A DNA stretch of 8,469 nucleotides from an uncultured euryarchaeote (GTDB taxonomy: Archaea; Thermoplasmatota; Poseidoniia; Poseidoniales; Poseidoniaceae). The DNA lies in assembly GCA_937892665.1 (NCBI GenBank), contig CALBJF010000238.1:1-8469 (forward strand), in the 5' to 3' direction. Below, one piece after another: positions 6,876 to 8,469 of the stretch. The notes beneath the pieces are model-generated. The model did not search any database. It was not told the origin of the DNA and worked only from the letters and a program-made list of their open reading frames with translations. The position numbers were made by a program, and so were the translations under genes. Within the stretch, counting starts at the first letter, position 1, and each line of letters starts with the position of its first letter.

Positions 6876-8039
6876 ATGCCATTTTACTTCATGGAACCTT
6901 CAGATGCAGATGCTTCTCTGAATGTTCTGCTTGTTCACGTCTGGTATTGGCCTCACCTCGGAGGGGGAAATCAACACGTTGAGCACATCGCTCGGCAATT
7001 GGTGAAAAGAGGGCATAAAGCGACTGTTTGGTGTGCAGATATACCTGAACATGAAGAAAAACAATTCGTTCGAGATGGGGTCGAAGTCATTCGATTGCCT
7101 CCGAAGATGGTTCTAGCTGGAATAGATCCAGTTGTTGCGATAAAAAAATTGAACATGGATTTTGATATTGTTCATCTACACGACATTCTTCCCATTCTGA
7201 TTCGTCGTTCGTTAAAACGCGCAAGGAAACTCAAAATTCCTGTCGTTACTACGTTCCATAATGACTACATCAAAACAGGCATCTTTGCGAAATCTTTCAA
7301 GGCACTACGATGGGTTGTACAAGGAAGACGAACGCTCAATACATCAGATGCACGTATTGCATTGACTCCCTATTATGCGAATCATCTCAAGCAGCGAGGT
7401 GTCAACGACCCAATCGATATCTTACCGAACGGATTTGAACCAGTTGCAGAGGATGCTGTACGCCCTGGTCTTCTTCCAAGCGATTCAGATCAACATCCGA
7501 TTATGGTCTTTGTAGGGCGATTAAGTGAACAGAAAGGATTGGATGTTCTCATGGATGCATGGGACAAGTACTGTGTTGCAGGTCCACCGAATGCACGTCT
7601 TGCAATCGCAGGTTCAGGTGAACTCAATGAGTGGCTAGACCAACGTATTGCTGGCGCAAAACAACCTGATTCAATTCACAAACTTGGGCGTGTCGAGGAC
7701 AGCGAAAAGAGATGGTTGTTTGAGAATGCAAAGGCCGTACTTCTCCCCTCTCGATTCGAAGGCCTTCCAACAGTTCTGCTGGAAGCAATGAATGCAGGAG
7801 CCCCCACAGTTATGTCCGATGTCAACGACTTGGGGCGATTAGTGACTGAGCCAGACGCTGGCCTTTCGATTCCTCCCGGAGATGTGAACGCTCTGCTTGG
7901 AGCGATCGAGACCATACTCGGGGCCGATGAAAAACAAATCCAACATTGGTCGACAAATGGAAAGGAAGCTTCCAAGCCCTATCTCTGGTCGACGATTACT
8001 GAAGATTTGATTGAAATCTATCGGCGGGTGAAGAAGTGA
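6876..8039 (+). CDS. Glycosyltransferase family 4 (GT-B fold)
   Basis: GT4 enzymes transfer a sugar from a nucleotide donor, with retention, onto lipid-linked or surface glycans on the cytoplasmic side of the membrane. The 387-residue length is typical. The N-terminal acceptor domain starts at about residue 15 with NVLLVHVWYWPHLGGGNQHV, containing the glycine-rich loop after strand 1. It continues with FDIVHLHD (96-103) and VVTTFHNDY (123-131). The donor domain begins near 208 and has FVGRLSEQKGLDVLM (212-226), IAGSGE (244-249), and PSRFEGLPTVLLEAM (291-305). The last contains the E-x7-E motif (Glu295, Glu303) that binds the donor. No membrane segment is seen. The ATG at 6876 is chosen; an ATG at 6891 is also possible and would lose only five weakly conserved residues. 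The stop overlaps the start of the next glycosyltransferase-like gene by 4 bases, so they are probably translated together. Donor and acceptor cannot be read from the sequence. Confidence 0.93.
   Translation: MPFYFMEPSDADASLNVLLVHVWYWPHLGGGNQHVEHIARQLVKRGHKATVWCADIPEHEEKQFVRDGVEVIRLPPKMVLAGIDPVVAIKKLNMDFDIVHLHDILPILIRRSLKRARKLKIPVVTTFHNDYIKTGIFAKSFKALRWVVQGRRTLNTSDARIALTPYYANHLKQRGVNDPIDILPNGFEPVAEDAVRPGLLPSDSDQHPIMVFVGRLSEQKGLDVLMDAWDKYCVAGPPNARLAIAGSGELNEWLDQRIAGAKQPDSIHKLGRVEDSEKRWLFENAKAVLLPSRFEGLPTVLLEAMNAGAPTVMSDVNDLGRLVTEPDAGLSIPPGDVNALLGAIETILGADEKQIQHWSTNGKEASKPYLWSTITEDLIEIYRRVKK
8026..8031 (+). promoter_or_regulatory. Shine-Dalgarno-like GGGTGA before the coupled GTG start
   Basis: GGGTGA inside the last codons of the upstream glycosyltransferase gene matches the anti-Shine-Dalgarno complement GGAGGTGATC in part and ends 4 bases before the GTG at 8036. 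It supports that start over the internal ATG at 8072. Confidence 0.45.
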
Positions 8040-8469
8040 CACTGCCTCGTTTAGTCATCTTTCATTGCAACATGAGCTTGCTTGGCGGAGCTCAGCGCGA
8101 CCTTATCGTTGCTTTACCAGAACATGCCAAACGATGGAACATCACCATAGCCACACTCAACGCACCAGAACTACTTGTAAATCGATGTGATGAACTTGGC
8201 ATTGAACTAATCACGCCGTTACAACCATGGAAAGAACCGAGTGGTGGACTCAAAGAGATTACTGCGGCTTCAGGCCGGTCTGCTCGAAAGGCTTGGAAAC
8301 GCCTCCTTCCTTCTCTGAAAGAACCACTTGAACAAGCCGATGCAGCTTACATCATGGTCGGAGTGGGTGGACTGGAAGTTATCGAGATAATCCCGAAATC
8401 TCTTCCTCTCTATGTTTACATCCATGAACGAAACAAAGGAATTGATGACGATGTGCTTCATCGTAATTT
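8036..8469 (+). CDS. Glycosyltransferase-like protein, N-terminal fragment (3' end outside window)
   Basis: The frame runs open from a GTG at 8036 to the window end, giving 144 complete codons. It begins TLPRLVIFHCNMSLLGGAQRDLIVAL, which looks like the first strand and glycine-containing loop of a GT-B glycosyltransferase (family 4-like, compare LGGAQ with LGGGNQ in the upstream gene). LPLYVYIHERNKG near the end resembles the segment where such proteins have an H-E pair. The donor domain and its E-x7-E motif are not in the window, so the assignment is only moderate. The GTG start overlaps the TGA of the preceding gene in GTGA, and GGGTGA ends 4 bases before it as a plausible ribosome site. 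An ATG at 8072 exists but would remove the first strand. The overlap implies coupled translation and shared work on one glycan. Confidence 0.75.
   Translation, partial: MTLPRLVIFHCNMSLLGGAQRDLIVALPEHAKRWNITIATLNAPELLVNRCDELGIELITPLQPWKEPSGGLKEITAASGRSARKAWKRLLPSLKEPLEQADAAYIMVGVGGLEVIEIIPKSLPLYVYIHERNKGIDDDVLHRN

Noticed and set aside
7676..7975. Open frame of about 99 codons on the minus strand within the GT4 gene
   Set aside because: It lies opposite the conserved donor-binding region of the glycosyltransferase and has no supporting features.

Overview
The window is compact, protein-coding DNA of moderate GC, apparently from a free-living microbe. It holds six protein genes, two of them cut by the window edges. 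I see no tRNA, rRNA, CRISPR array, insertion sequence or long repeat. Gene ends touch or overlap, and the only non-coding gaps are about 20, 50 and 100 bases. Several starts lack a Shine-Dalgarno sequence, while others (aceE and the right-edge gene) have a convincing one. Tight packing, mixed start signals, an acidic lipoprotein with GCTD...DDGSC repeats and a family 4 glycosyltransferase cluster would fit a streamlined marine plankton genome. A Marine Group II (Poseidoniales)-type archaeon is my favoured guess, but no lineage marker is present and a bacterium is not excluded.

Left part (1-4567): the C-terminal end of an unrecognised plus-strand gene runs tail-to-tail into a two-gene minus-strand unit. 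That unit reads, in transcription order, a polytopic membrane protein that may be a GT-C-type glycosyltransferase, then a full-length homodimeric-type pyruvate dehydrogenase E1 (AceE). AceE would feed acetyl-CoA formation, but no E2 or E3 gene lies in the window.

Middle (4568-6778): a short divergent gap separates the membrane protein gene from a plus-strand family III (CaiB/BaiF) CoA-transferase that resembles succinyl-CoA:glutarate CoA-transferase. It meets, stop codon on stop codon, a minus-strand lipoprotein that joins two GCTD...DDGSC repeats to a PI-PLC X-like phosphodiesterase domain.

Right part (6779-8469): a gap of about 97 bases carries an 8-base inverted repeat and separates the lipoprotein from two translationally coupled plus-strand genes. 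These are a complete GT4 glycosyltransferase and the N-terminal part of a second, glycosyltransferase-like protein, probably the start of a surface polysaccharide or glycan gene cluster. Nothing here amounts to a clearly new system. The most notable points are the isolated AceE, the repeat-plus-phosphodiesterase lipoprotein, and the inverted repeat between divergent genes.
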